A stretch of DNA of 64,000 bases from Gemmatimonas aurantiaca T-27 (GTDB taxonomy: Bacteria > Gemmatimonadota > Gemmatimonadetes > Gemmatimonadales > Gemmatimonadaceae). The notes beneath the pieces are model-generated. The model was not told the origin of the DNA, did no database searches, and worked only from the letters and a program-made list of their open reading frames with translations. Positions 43,780 through 52,978 of this stretch are shown in pieces (position 1 is the first letter of the stretch; the number at the start of each line of letters is the position of its first letter). Made by a program: the position numbers and the translations under genes. Location: the NCBI RefSeq assembly GCF_000010305.1, contig NC_012489.1:3727646-3791645 (forward strand), read 5' to 3'.

Positions 43780-44550
43780 ATGACCAATCGCTCTCCCGCA
43801 GTCCTCATCACCGGCGCCGCCACCGGTATCGGCGCGGCGTGCGCCACCGCCTTTGCGCGCGCCGGCTGGCGTGTCGGCGTGTGCACCCTGCCTGACACAC
43901 GCGCCGAAGCGGACGCCGTGGTGGCCGCCTGTCAGGCGATCGGCCAGGATGCGCTCGTGGTCGAAGTGGATGTCACCGATGATGCCTCCTGCCGCGCTGC
44001 CGCTGCGGCTTTCGAAAACCACATGGGCCAGCTCGATGGCCTGGTGAACTGCGCCGGCACCACGCGATTCATTCCGCATGGCGACCTCGAGGCGCTGCCG
44101 TCGAGCGAATTTGGCCGCACGAACAACGTCAACGTGCTCGGCACGTTCCAGATGATCCGCGCCTGCCGCGCCGGACTGGAGCGCAGTGGCCGTGGGGCCA
44201 TCGTGAACTACTCGTCCATCGCTGGCATTTCGGGTGTGGGCTCGTCGGTGGCGTACGCGGCCAGCAAGGGCGCCGTCAGCACCCTCACCATCTCCATGGC
44301 CCGCGCACTGGCGCCGCACATTCGCGTGAACGCCATCGCACCGGGTTATGTGGCGGGCGGATTGCCCAGCCGTGTGCTCGAAACCGAAGCGCTGGCGGCC
44401 GTGGAAGCCAAGTATCTCGAAACACAGCCGCTCAAGCGGTTGCTGACACCGGTGGAAGTGGCCGAGTTGACGATCTTCCTGATCGCCGGCCCGCCGGGCA
44501 TCACAGGCGAGATCATCCGCATGGACAACGGCCTGCACCTCAACGGCTGA
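43780..44550 (+). CDS. Short-chain dehydrogenase/reductase
   Basis: A classical 256-residue SDR. The cofactor motif is TGAATGIG (residues about 11-18), the NNAG-equivalent is NCAGTTRF, and the catalytic residues are Ser in NYSSIAG and Tyr-x-x-x-Lys in YAASKGAV. It uses NAD(P) to oxidise or reduce an alcohol/ketone; the substrate is unknown. It starts seven bases after the serine hydrolase and its TGA overlaps the next ATG. Confidence 0.9.
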   Translation: MTNRSPAVLITGAATGIGAACATAFARAGWRVGVCTLPDTRAEADAVVAACQAIGQDALVVEVDVTDDASCRAAAAAFENHMGQLDGLVNCAGTTRFIPHGDLEALPSSEFGRTNNVNVLGTFQMIRACRAGLERSGRGAIVNYSSIAGISGVGSSVAYAASKGAVSTLTISMARALAPHIRVNAIAPGYVAGGLPSRVLETEALAAVEAKYLETQPLKRLLTPVEVAELTIFLIAGPPGITGEIIRMDNGLHLNG

Positions 44551-45455
44551 TGTCCACATCCACGATCGGCTTCATCGGCACGGGCCTCATTGGCGCCCCC
44601 ATGGTGGAACGACTGCTCGAATGCGGCCGTTCGGTGGTGGTGTGGAATCGTTCCTCCGAAAAGCTCGCGCCGCTGCTTGCCGCCGGCGCTACGGCCGCCG
44701 GCAGCATGCGTGAGCTCGCGGAGCAGGTGGACATCGTCTGCATCTGTCTCACCGACACCAGCGCGGTGGAAGATGTGCTCTTCGGCGCAAACGGTATTGC
44801 GAGTGCCATGCGCGCTGGGCAATTGCTGGTCGATCTGTCGAGCATTGCACCGGATGCCACACAGCGCATGGCCACACGCCTGCACAGCGAAGCCGGTGCA
44901 CGCTGGATCGACGCACCGGTATCTGGTGGCGTGCCGGCGGCACGAGCGGGCCGTCTGATCATCTTTGCCGGTGGTGAGGCGGACGACATTGCACACGCGG
45001 CCCCGGTGTTCGATGCGCTGTCGCAGCGCGTGACACACATGGGCGCCAATGGCGCCGGTCAGTTGACCAAGAGCTGCAACCAGCAGATCGTGGCGTGCAA
45101 CCTCATGGTCATTGCGGAGATGCTGGCGTTTGCCGAAAAGTCGGGCGTGGATGCGTCAAAGTTGCCGGCGGCGCTGGCCGGTGGGTTTGCCGATTCGCTG
45201 CCTCTGCAGATCTTCGGCCCGCGCATGGCGGCCAACATCGACACGCCGCGGCTCGGCGCCGTGGGCACGTTCCGCAAGGACATCGAACAGGTGGGCCGTT
45301 TGGCCGGCGAAGTGGGCGCGTCCATTCCCGTCACACGCGCAGCACTCGAGCGCTACCGCGAAGCCATTGCCGCCAGTGACATCGGCGCCGATGGAGATGC
45401 CTCGCGACTGATTCGCCTCACGCGCAACGCTACTTCGCAGCACCCGGCGTCGTGA
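44550..45455 (+). CDS. Beta-hydroxyacid dehydrogenase (3-hydroxyisobutyrate dehydrogenase-like)
   Basis: A 301-residue NAD(P)-dependent dehydrogenase. The Rossmann motif GFIGTGLIGAPMVERL opens the protein, DAPVSGGVPAARAG is the substrate-binding signature, and the catalytic Lys lies in GQLTKSCNQQI. It belongs with 3-hydroxyisobutyrate, tartronate-semialdehyde and related dehydrogenases. It overlaps the preceding SDR by one base and the next gene by four, so these three genes are one translational unit acting presumably on one pathway. Confidence 0.88.
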   Translation: MSTSTIGFIGTGLIGAPMVERLLECGRSVVVWNRSSEKLAPLLAAGATAAGSMRELAEQVDIVCICLTDTSAVEDVLFGANGIASAMRAGQLLVDLSSIAPDATQRMATRLHSEAGARWIDAPVSGGVPAARAGRLIIFAGGEADDIAHAAPVFDALSQRVTHMGANGAGQLTKSCNQQIVACNLMVIAEMLAFAEKSGVDASKLPAALAGGFADSLPLQIFGPRMAANIDTPRLGAVGTFRKDIEQVGRLAGEVGASIPVTRAALERYREAIAASDIGADGDASRLIRLTRNATSQHPAS

Positions 45456-47140
45456 CCCGTCGATTCCGTTCGGCCACGATCTACGAAGGCACGGTTCGCG
45501 CCACGACACACGCATTTCTCGAGGCGTTGGGGCAGAGCGCTGAAGAGATCCGGCGTCCGCATATCGGCGTGTTTCACACCGGTGGCGAGATGAGTCCGTG
45601 CAACATGAACCTGCGCGACCAGGCGCAGCATGCCAAGACGGGCATCTACGCCGGCGGTGGCATGCCGCACGAATGTCCGGTGGTGTCGGTGTCCGATGGC
45701 TTGTCCATCGCACACAGCGGCATGCGCTACTCGCTGGTGTCACGCGAGCTGATTGCCGACAGTGTGGAAGCCAGCACCGAAGGGCATCAGTGGGACGGCA
45801 TCTTCGCGATTGGCGGCTGCGACAAGAACCTGCCCGGCCTCATGATGGGCATGCTGCGCTGCAACGTGCCATCGGTGTTCGTGCATGGGGGGGCCGCACT
45901 GCCCGGACATTGGCAGGGACGTGACACCAACGTGGCCGAGACGTATGAGACCATCGGCAAGGTGTACGCCGGTGAAGCCACGACCGAGCAGCTCGAAGCG
46001 ATCGCCCATGCCTGCCTGCCGACAGCGGGATCCTGCGCCGGCCAGTTCACCGCCAACACCATGGGCATGGTGTCGGAAGCCATCGGACTGGCACCGATTG
46101 GTTCGAGCATGGTGCCCGCAGTCTTCAGTGAACGTGCCCCGCTCATGCGTCGCGCCGCAGCGGCATTGATGCGCGCCGTGATGGCCGATGCACCGCGTCC
46201 ACGGGATATCGTGACCCGCGACGCGTTGGAGAATGCCTGCGCGGTGGTATCGGCGACCGGCGGATCCACCAACGCCGCGCTGCATATCCCGGCGATGGCA
46301 CATGAAGCCGGTATCACGTTCACCCTCGATGATGTGGCCGCGGTGTTTCGTCGCACGCCACTCATCGCCGATCTGCAGCCGGGCGGTAAATACCTGGCGC
46401 GTGACCTGCACTACGCCGGCGGCGCTGGTGTGGTGTTGCGTGCGCTGCTCGACGCAGGCGCTCTGCACGGTGATTGCATCACGTTCACAGGACGTACGCT
46501 GGCCGAAGAACTCGAAAACGCCGCGCCGGTGGACGGACGTGTGGTGCATGCCGTGGAGCAGGCATTGTCGGCCGATGGTGGCGTGACCGTGCTGCATGGT
46601 AACCTCTGCCCCGATGGCGCCCTGCTCAAGACCGCCGGCTTGGGCACACTGGTGCACCGTGGACCGGCACGGGTGTTCGAGAGTGAAGAGGCGGCATTGG
46701 TCGCGGTGCGCGACCAGCTCTATGCTGCCGGCGATGTGCTGGTGATCCGCAACGAAGGACCGCGCGGCGGTCCCGGCATGCGGGAGATGCTGGGCATCAC
46801 CGCCCTGCTGTACGGTCAGGGCATGGGCGCCAAAGTGGCGCTACTCACCGATGGCCGTTTCAGCGGCGCCACCCGAGGCCTGTGCATCGGCCACGCCGGA
46901 CCTGAGGCCGCCGACGGTGGCCCGATCGCCGTGCTGCGTGACGGTGATATCATCACCATCGATGCGCGGCCGGATGCACGCAGCATTCGCGTGGAACTCA
47001 GCGATGAAGCGCTCGCTGCACGACTATCGGCGCTTCCCGCCCATCAGATCCCTGCGCATGCGCGCGGCGGGCTACTGCAGAAGTACCTGAAGCTGGTTGG
47101 CCCCGCGCATCTCGGAGCGACCACACACAGCGGCCTGTAA
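45452..47140 (+). CDS. IlvD/Edd-family dehydratase (dihydroxyacid dehydratase-like)
   Basis: A 562-residue iron-sulfur dehydratase. Cluster cysteines are visible in GEMSPCNMNL, GGCDKNLPGLMMG and TAGSCAGQFTANTMG, and the C-terminal motif GRFSGATRGLCIGHAGPEA carries the active-site Ser. Length fits either IlvD (branched-chain amino acids) or sugar-acid dehydratases of the same family. The context (two dehydrogenases, no other ilv gene) favours a catabolic role on a sugar or hydroxy acid, but IlvD itself cannot be excluded. The start is GTG at 45452, overlapping the stop of the preceding gene. The palindromic element starts seven bases after its stop. Confidence 0.85.
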   Translation: MTRRFRSATIYEGTVRATTHAFLEALGQSAEEIRRPHIGVFHTGGEMSPCNMNLRDQAQHAKTGIYAGGGMPHECPVVSVSDGLSIAHSGMRYSLVSRELIADSVEASTEGHQWDGIFAIGGCDKNLPGLMMGMLRCNVPSVFVHGGAALPGHWQGRDTNVAETYETIGKVYAGEATTEQLEAIAHACLPTAGSCAGQFTANTMGMVSEAIGLAPIGSSMVPAVFSERAPLMRRAAAALMRAVMADAPRPRDIVTRDALENACAVVSATGGSTNAALHIPAMAHEAGITFTLDDVAAVFRRTPLIADLQPGGKYLARDLHYAGGAGVVLRALLDAGALHGDCITFTGRTLAEELENAAPVDGRVVHAVEQALSADGGVTVLHGNLCPDGALLKTAGLGTLVHRGPARVFESEEAALVAVRDQLYAAGDVLVIRNEGPRGGPGMREMLGITALLYGQGMGAKVALLTDGRFSGATRGLCIGHAGPEAADGGPIAVLRDGDIITIDARPDARSIRVELSDEALAARLSALPAHQIPAHARGGLLQKYLKLVGPAHLGATTHSGL

Positions 47141-47146
47141 CTACTT

Positions 47147-47329
47147 GTACAGCGGGGGGAACACAGATGGCACAGAAACGAAGCAGATGAAAGACAGATA
47201 CAACAAAAACTTGAACTGAAAAAGTAACGGGGGAGCAAGAACCGGATTGCTCCCCTTCTTTCAAATTGTTCTGGTTGTATCTGTGCCTTCTGCTCTGTTT
47301 CTGTGTGCTCTGTGTTCCCCCCGCTGTAC
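47147..47329. repeat. A+T-richer 183-base imperfect palindrome
   Basis: The ends, 47147-47166 and 47310-47329, are perfect 20-base inverted repeats. The arms stay largely complementary through ACAGA-, GCAGA- and GATACAAC-type stretches. The centre closes with GGGGAGCAA (47230-47238) and TTGCTCCCC (47247-47255) around an 8-base loop. The element is markedly A+T-richer and more C/A-biased per strand than its surroundings and has no coding capacity. It fills the gap between convergent genes and may act as a terminator, but its length and base composition point to an inserted dispersed repeat. Confidence 0.8.
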
Positions 47330-47336
47330 CAGCTTT

Positions 47337-47852
47337 TCAGCGCTCGCTGGTATCTCGCGGCGCAGCAGGCATGGCCGGCAGACACATCGCGTACACGTGA
47401 TACCGCACTTCGCCGGCCGCGAGCGGACGTGCCTGCCCGGCCTGTTCCTCGCCATCGGTCATCATCATCTCGGGACCGTAGAAGTTGAACAGGCAGTCAG
47501 CGCTATCCTTGCGGAAGCGCAGCGACGCTTCGGTGGGCGCATCGCGGGGATCGGGCGTCCGCACCCATCCGACCGCACGGATACGTTCGAAGAAAAACAC
47601 CGCTTCCGGCTGCACGCCGCGAGTACTGCCACCCGCCGCCGAGATCTTGCATCCCTGCACGCGCTTGCGGGTGCGCCAGTCGTTCACGGTATCGGGCTCG
47701 ATCACGGTCTTCATGTTCCGGTCCGTACGCAGAAAGGCGTCGGCCGCCACACACAGCGGTTGAGCCAACGCCGTGCGCGCGGGGGGCTGCGAAAGGAGCA
47801 CGGCGCCGAGTGCGGGAAGGAGCACCGCCGGAAGAATCAGGTTCGCGATCAT
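47337..47852 (-). CDS. Exported hypothetical protein
   Basis: A 171-residue protein of unknown function. It starts with a hydrophobic segment (MIANLILPAVLLPALGAVLL) that is a signal peptide or a membrane anchor. The mature part has four cysteines (PLCVAAD, QGCKIS, ADCLFNF, AMCLPAM), which could form two disulfides outside the cytoplasm. No family was recognised. It is divergent from prpE and converges with the palindrome at its 3' end. Confidence 0.65.
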   Translation of the reverse strand: MIANLILPAVLLPALGAVLLSQPPARTALAQPLCVAADAFLRTDRNMKTVIEPDTVNDWRTRKRVQGCKISAAGGSTRGVQPEAVFFFERIRAVGWVRTPDPRDAPTEASLRFRKDSADCLFNFYGPEMMMTDGEEQAGQARPLAAGEVRYHVYAMCLPAMPAAPRDTSER

Positions 47853-47980
47853 GATGGAAGTTGCCCAACACCCACCGAACCCGAAACCCCGAATCCATCA
47901 CTGCGTCACGTGTCGCAGCCCTCGACACACCCTCACACGCTTCCGAACTTGTGATTCCCACCCCAATCACGAGCCGCCGC

Positions 47981-49906
47981 ATGTCCGATCCCACCGCCTA
48001 CGACATCGCCTATCAACAGGCCCTCTCCGATCCGGTCGCCTTCTGGAGCGAAGCAGCGAACGCGCTGCACTGGGACCGTCCGTGGGATCGTGTGCTCGAT
48101 GACCGTGCCGCGCCGCTCTATCGCTGGTTCGAAGGCGGCATGCTGAACACCTGTTACAACGCCATCGACCGTCACGTGCTGGCTGGGCGCGGCGCACAAC
48201 CGGCAGTGATCTACGACAGCCCCGTCACCGGTACGAAGCGGATCATCACCTACGCCGAACTGCAGGACGAGGTAGCGCGATGCGCCGGGGCATTGCGAGC
48301 TCTTGGGGTGGAGCGTGGGGATCGGGTGATCATCTACATGCCGATGACGCCCGAAACACTCATCGGTATGTATGCCTGCGCACGCCTCGGCGCCGTGCAT
48401 TCCGTGGTATTCGGCGGGTTCGCGCCCAATGAACTCGCGGTGCGCATCGATGATGCCGAGCCCAAGGTGATTCTCACGGCGAGCTGCGGGATCGAAGTGC
48501 AGCGCATCGTACCCTACAAGCCGTTGCTCGATCAGGCCCTGACGATCGCTGCGCACCAACCCGCGCATTGCATCGTGCTGCAGCGTGATGTGCACCGCTG
48601 TGAACTGACGGCCGGACGCGATCACGATTGGCAGGAGACGGTCACCAACGCCGAACCAGTGCCATGTGTGCCCGTCGCGGCCACCGATCCGTTGTACATC
48701 CTGTACACGTCCGGCACGACCGGCAAACCCAAAGGGGTGGTGCGGGATCACGGCGGCCACGCCGTCGCCATGCACTGGTCCATTCAACACGTGTTCGGCA
48801 TGTCGCCCGGCGAAGTGTTCTGGGCCGCTTCCGACTTTGGCTGGGCCGTGGGACACTCCTACATCGTGTATGCACCGCTGCTGGCGGGGTGCACCACGGT
48901 GGTCCACGAAGGCAAGCCGGTGGGTACGCCGGATGCCGGCGAATTCTGGCGTGTGATTCAGGAGCATCAGGTGCGGGTGCTGTTCACGGCGCCCACGGCC
49001 TTCCGCGCCATCAAGCGGGATGATCCCGACGGTCTGCACCACGCGCGCTACGACACGTCCGGGCTGCGCACGCTGTTCCTCGCCGGTGAACGGCTCGATC
49101 CCGACACCTATCACTGGGCCCGTGCGCTGCTCCAGAAACCGGTCATCGACAACTGGTGGCAAACGGAGACGGGATGGCCCGTTGCGGCCAATTGCCTGGG
49201 ATTGACCACCTTCCCCGTGAAGCCGGGGTCACCCACCAAGCCGGTGCCGGGTTATGTGGTCGAGATTCTCGACGACGAAGGCCACCCCCTGCCCCCGAAC
49301 CGGGAGGGCGCCGTCACCATCCGCCTGCCCCTGCCGCCAGGCACGCTCCCGACGCTCTGGCGCGACGACGCGCGATACATCGACACCTACCTGTCCCGCT
49401 ATCCCGGACACTATCTCACGGGAGACGGCGGGTACATCGACGAAGACGGCTACCTGTTCATCATGGGCCGGGTCGACGACATCATCATCGTGGCCGGGCA
49501 CAACCTCTCGTCGGGTGCCATGGAACAGGCGCTTGCCGGGCACCCCGATGTGGCCGAGTGCGCCGTGGTCGGCATACGGGACCCGCTCAAGACGCAGCTA
49601 CCGGTGGGGCTGGTCGTCCTCAAGGCCGGTGTCACACGGGAGCACGCCGTCGTCACAGCGGAGCTGGTGCAACGCGTGCGTGATCTGGTCGGTCCGGTGG
49701 CCAATTTTCGCATGGTGGCCATCGTGTCCCGTCTGCCCAAAACCCGGTCCGGCAAGGTCCTGCGGAAAACGGTACGCTCAATTGCCGATGGCGAGAGCGT
49801 ATCGGTTCCTGCTACTATCGAGGATCCAACTGTGCTCGACGAAATTCAGAAGGCACTGCAGACGCTGGGACTCGCCGGGAATCCGAGGACGGCGATCGGC
49901 GGCTGA
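47981..49906 (+). CDS. prpE: Propionyl-CoA synthetase (acyl-CoA synthetase)
   Basis: A 641-residue AMP-forming acyl-CoA synthetase. The N-terminal domain (AYDIAYQQALSDPVAFWSE, RWFEGGMLNTCYNAIDRHV) is characteristic of the PrpE/ACS group. The ATP loop is YTSGTTGKPKGVV, the core motif is DNWWQTETGWPVA, and the acetylatable catalytic Lys lies in PKTRSGKVLRK (about residue 592). It makes propionyl-CoA (or acetyl-CoA) from the acid, ATP and CoA. No methylcitrate genes are present here. Assignment to PrpE rather than acetyl-CoA synthetase rests on the N-terminal motif. Confidence 0.88.
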   Translation: MSDPTAYDIAYQQALSDPVAFWSEAANALHWDRPWDRVLDDRAAPLYRWFEGGMLNTCYNAIDRHVLAGRGAQPAVIYDSPVTGTKRIITYAELQDEVARCAGALRALGVERGDRVIIYMPMTPETLIGMYACARLGAVHSVVFGGFAPNELAVRIDDAEPKVILTASCGIEVQRIVPYKPLLDQALTIAAHQPAHCIVLQRDVHRCELTAGRDHDWQETVTNAEPVPCVPVAATDPLYILYTSGTTGKPKGVVRDHGGHAVAMHWSIQHVFGMSPGEVFWAASDFGWAVGHSYIVYAPLLAGCTTVVHEGKPVGTPDAGEFWRVIQEHQVRVLFTAPTAFRAIKRDDPDGLHHARYDTSGLRTLFLAGERLDPDTYHWARALLQKPVIDNWWQTETGWPVAANCLGLTTFPVKPGSPTKPVPGYVVEILDDEGHPLPPNREGAVTIRLPLPPGTLPTLWRDDARYIDTYLSRYPGHYLTGDGGYIDEDGYLFIMGRVDDIIIVAGHNLSSGAMEQALAGHPDVAECAVVGIRDPLKTQLPVGLVVLKAGVTREHAVVTAELVQRVRDLVGPVANFRMVAIVSRLPKTRSGKVLRKTVRSIADGESVSVPATIEDPTVLDEIQKALQTLGLAGNPRTAIGG

Positions 49907-49922
49907 TCCTCCTCACGGCCTC

Positions 49923-51992
49923 ATGCCGAGACGATCACCAAAGGCTCACCTCGCGGCAGTGCTGAAATGGATCGCGGCGTCGCCCACCTCCGCTGTGGAC
50001 GCGTGGCGACGTCGCATTTTCTCGGCCTTGCTGCTGGGTGTGGCCGCGTTGGGCATGGTGGCGTACATCCCGAGCACGTGGTTTGCCTGGAAGTTTGGTG
50101 ACTATGACGTCGTCATTCTCGGCACTGCCGTCTACGCCCTCGCGATCGTCGCCCTGCTGGCCAGGCAATGGAGTTTTGCGACGCGAGCCGGTCTGTTGGC
50201 TTCGCTGCCGGCCGGCATGGGAGCGTATTTCCTCTTCTCCTACGGACATGCCACGGCTGCGCCGGTCTGGCTCCTCACGTTCCCGATCTTCTGCGCCACC
50301 CTGATCGGACGCAAGGCCGCTCAGACGGCCATCCTGTTTGTCACGCTGACCTATGCCGTCTGCGCACTCGCCGTAGACCGGGGCATGCTGTGGTGGGCGC
50401 TCGATCAGCCCAATGCGCTGGGCATGCTCACCGTCACTGGCGGTTGCAGTGTGTTGTTGGCCACCGCGCTGTCGTTTGCCATCACGGCCATCTTCGATGG
50501 ACTGGCCGCTGAGGCGCTCGCCCGCGTCGCGGCAGAAGAAGCCTCCGTGCAGTTCGCCCGCGCGGTCAATCAAAGCGACGGGTTTGTCATGCTGCTCAAC
50601 GTCGACGGCTCCGTCGCCAACGGCAATGTCGCCACCAACGAGCTGCTGGCTCGCGAATCGGTGCCATGGGATGAGGCACCGTGGACCATCGTGCGTGCCG
50701 GTGAACCGTGGGCCGGGACCTTCGACTGGCCCCTGAAGGACGGCGCCGTGATGCGACTCTCGGGCACCATTTCGCTGGTTCGCGATGAACAGGGCACCGT
50801 GACGCAGTACCTGGCGACCCTGCGTGACGTGGAACGAGAGCGCTTCCTGGAGACCCGTCTCGAACAGGGGCAGCGTCTTGCCGCCATCGGTACGCTGGCC
50901 GGTGGCATCGCGCACGATTTCAACAACCTGCTGCACCCCATCCTCAGCAACACGGAGGCGGCGCGTGCGCAACTCGACAACAACGGCGAAGCGGCGATGT
51001 ACCTCGACGATATTCGTCGATCGGCCGAACGCGCACGCACACTGGTGCGTCGCATCCTCAGCTACTCCCGCACCGACAACGCCGAACGCGAACCACTCGA
51101 CCTTGGCGAATTGCTGACCGAGACCGACCGATTGTTGCGCGCCACGTTGCCGCAGTCGGTGCACCTGCACTGCGTGAGCGAGCCGGGGGTCATCGTGCGC
51201 GCAGAGTCCGGTGAGATCCAGCAGATTCTGCTCAATCTCGCCACCAATGCCGCCCACGCGATGCCGACGGGAGGCACACTGCGTATCTCCGCTACCGGCG
51301 CACCGGTGCGGGACGATGCGGTCCTCACCAGCACGTTCCGCGGCCAGCGTTTTGTGGCCTGCCTGCAGGTGCAGGACACCGGCATCGGCATGGACGATGA
51401 CACGATCACACGGGCCTTCGAGCCATTTTTTACCACCAAGTCGCTCGGTCGTGGCACAGGACTGGGCCTGGCCATGGTCCATACCACGGTCACCGCGCTG
51501 GGTGGCGTGATCGTGCCCATGTCCCGCGTCGGCGCGGGCACGACCATGATGATCTACCTGCCATTGGCAGCGGCCGCTCCGCCGGAGCCCACGCGCGCCG
51601 ACAAGCAGGCCCGCACACCAGGTGTCGATCGCATCCTCGTGGTGGACGATGAAGCCATGGTGCTCATGGCAACCCGTCGCCAACTCGAACGACTCGGCTG
51701 GCAAGTCACCGCACTGACCGATCCGGCCGAGGCCGCGAGCCTGCTCGCGGACAACACCACACAGTTCGACTGCCTCATGACCGATCTCGCGATGCCGGGC
51801 ATGTCCGGTGTGCAGCTCGCCGGCGTGGCGGAACAGTTGCATCCCGAACTGCCGGTGGTGCTCACCACGGGCTACCTCGACCACGAACTACAGCCCGGTG
51901 AACGCTACCGCATTGTGGCCGTGCTTCCCAAGCCGTTCACCAGCGTCGAACTGAACGAAGTCCTGCTGCAGGCCATGCAGGCGCAGCGGTGA
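49923..51992 (+). CDS. Hybrid sensor histidine kinase with receiver domain
   Basis: A 689-residue hybrid kinase. About five to six membrane helices lie in residues 30-190, then a PAS-like domain (about 205-300). The HisKA box has the acceptor His near residue 330 in LAGGIAHDFNNLL, and the ATPase boxes are NLATNAAHAM, DTGIGMDD, FEPFFTTK and GTGLGLAMV. A C-terminal receiver starts at ILVVDDEAMVLMATRRQ with the phospho-acceptor Asp near 620 in CLMTDLAMPGMSG. It starts 16 bases after prpE, so it is probably cotranscribed. No separate output regulator is adjacent. Confidence 0.9.
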   Translation: MPRRSPKAHLAAVLKWIAASPTSAVDAWRRRIFSALLLGVAALGMVAYIPSTWFAWKFGDYDVVILGTAVYALAIVALLARQWSFATRAGLLASLPAGMGAYFLFSYGHATAAPVWLLTFPIFCATLIGRKAAQTAILFVTLTYAVCALAVDRGMLWWALDQPNALGMLTVTGGCSVLLATALSFAITAIFDGLAAEALARVAAEEASVQFARAVNQSDGFVMLLNVDGSVANGNVATNELLARESVPWDEAPWTIVRAGEPWAGTFDWPLKDGAVMRLSGTISLVRDEQGTVTQYLATLRDVERERFLETRLEQGQRLAAIGTLAGGIAHDFNNLLHPILSNTEAARAQLDNNGEAAMYLDDIRRSAERARTLVRRILSYSRTDNAEREPLDLGELLTETDRLLRATLPQSVHLHCVSEPGVIVRAESGEIQQILLNLATNAAHAMPTGGTLRISATGAPVRDDAVLTSTFRGQRFVACLQVQDTGIGMDDDTITRAFEPFFTTKSLGRGTGLGLAMVHTTVTALGGVIVPMSRVGAGTTMMIYLPLAAAAPPEPTRADKQARTPGVDRILVVDDEAMVLMATRRQLERLGWQVTALTDPAEAASLLADNTTQFDCLMTDLAMPGMSGVQLAGVAEQLHPELPVVLTTGYLDHELQPGERYRIVAVLPKPFTSVELNEVLLQAMQAQR

Positions 51993-52009
51993 CGGCGTAG
52001 TCGAACCGC

Positions 52010-52600
52010 TCAGCGACGACGACCGCCTCCACGCGGGCTCACGACGATCGGTACGCCGATATAGCCCGTGTAGAAGGGCCGATAGCCAAACGCGCCCATA
52101 CCGCCGTAGGCCCCGTATCCGAATGGCCCGTACGCACCAAAGAGCCAGGGGTCGAAGTACGGATAGTTCGCGTATCGCGTGCGTCCACCGCGGTCATCCT
52201 GCTGCACATCGAGCGGCGCCACGGCCACAGACGCGTTGCCCTGCACGTCCTTGCAATTGCGCTTCTCCTTCTCGGCCTTCGCCACCAGCTTGTCGTTCAC
52301 CCACAGCGCAATGTCTTCCTTCGACTTGGACGTGAACGCCACCTGTTCATGCGCCGCGAGCGTGATGCGTGTCTTGTCGGTGGCCTTGTCCACAGCCAGC
52401 TCCACGTTCACCTCACGATCACTGTCGTTGCGCACCACGAAATCATCGTCGCACAGGTAGCCAAACGTGAGGCGCGTGATGTCCGCCACCTGACTGCGTG
52501 TCACGCCAGTGATCTGCGCGTCGACCGGCGCCGCGGCGAGTGTGCCAGCCGCAGCCATCATCGCCGCAGCCCATGCCGCGCGATATCCGGATATCTGCAT
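52010..52600 (-). CDS. Exported hypothetical protein with Gly/Tyr-rich C-terminus
   Basis: A 196-residue exported protein. The start is supported by an AGGAGG ribosome-binding site six bases upstream. The signal peptide ends near PVDAQ (residue 29). The middle (LTFGYLCDDDFVVRNDSDREV, LAAHEQVAFTSKSKEDIAL) is beta-like with two cysteines (residues 50 and 115). Residues about 145-185 are rich in Gly, Tyr, Phe and Pro (GAYGPFGYGAYGGMGAFGY), suggesting a flexible or adhesive tail. No family was recognised. Confidence 0.7.
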   Translation of the reverse strand: MQISGYRAAWAAAMMAAAGTLAAAPVDAQITGVTRSQVADITRLTFGYLCDDDFVVRNDSDREVNVELAVDKATDKTRITLAAHEQVAFTSKSKEDIALWVNDKLVAKAEKEKRNCKDVQGNASVAVAPLDVQQDDRGGRTRYANYPYFDPWLFGAYGPFGYGAYGGMGAFGYRPFYTGYIGVPIVVSPRGGGRRR

Positions 52601-52978
52601 GTGTTCCTCCTGTCGTCATGATTCCCGTCTCTGAATCCCTTCATGACGGCCTGCACGACGACGCATGATGTGTCCTGTGAGTGCATCGCGCACGGTGCTG
52701 CGATGCCGTCACTGTGAAGAAGACACCGATGGGCGCATTCACCCTATCGCGGTGCAAGCCAGCGGGACGCCGACGTCGCATACGGCATTTTCCTGACAGA
52801 GACGACGCCACGCACGGAACTACGTTGCCGCGTCCGGTCGACTCGCCGACACCGGCGAGTCACTCATCATCGGATGGACATTCTCTCCGACATCAGGAGT
52901 GGTTTCATGCGGGATACAGGATTTTCGAACGTCTGCCGTTCACTGGCTGGGGGATTCGCGCAGGCACCGCGATCCAGG
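52601..52978. other. Divergent intergenic region, no gene seen
   Basis: The 378-base gap between two exported-protein genes holds no convincing gene. Near the plus-strand gene is a perfect 8-bp hairpin, GACTCGCC with GGCGAGTC (52840-52861). An in-frame ATG at 52874 could extend the OmpW-like protein by 35 residues without a signal peptide. I see no clear promoter. Confidence 0.4.

Noticed and set aside
49254-49922. An extension of the hybrid kinase frame back through the end of prpE
   Set aside because: The upstream 223 codons are the out-of-frame shadow of prpE; the kinase starts cleanly at ATG 49923 before its membrane helices.
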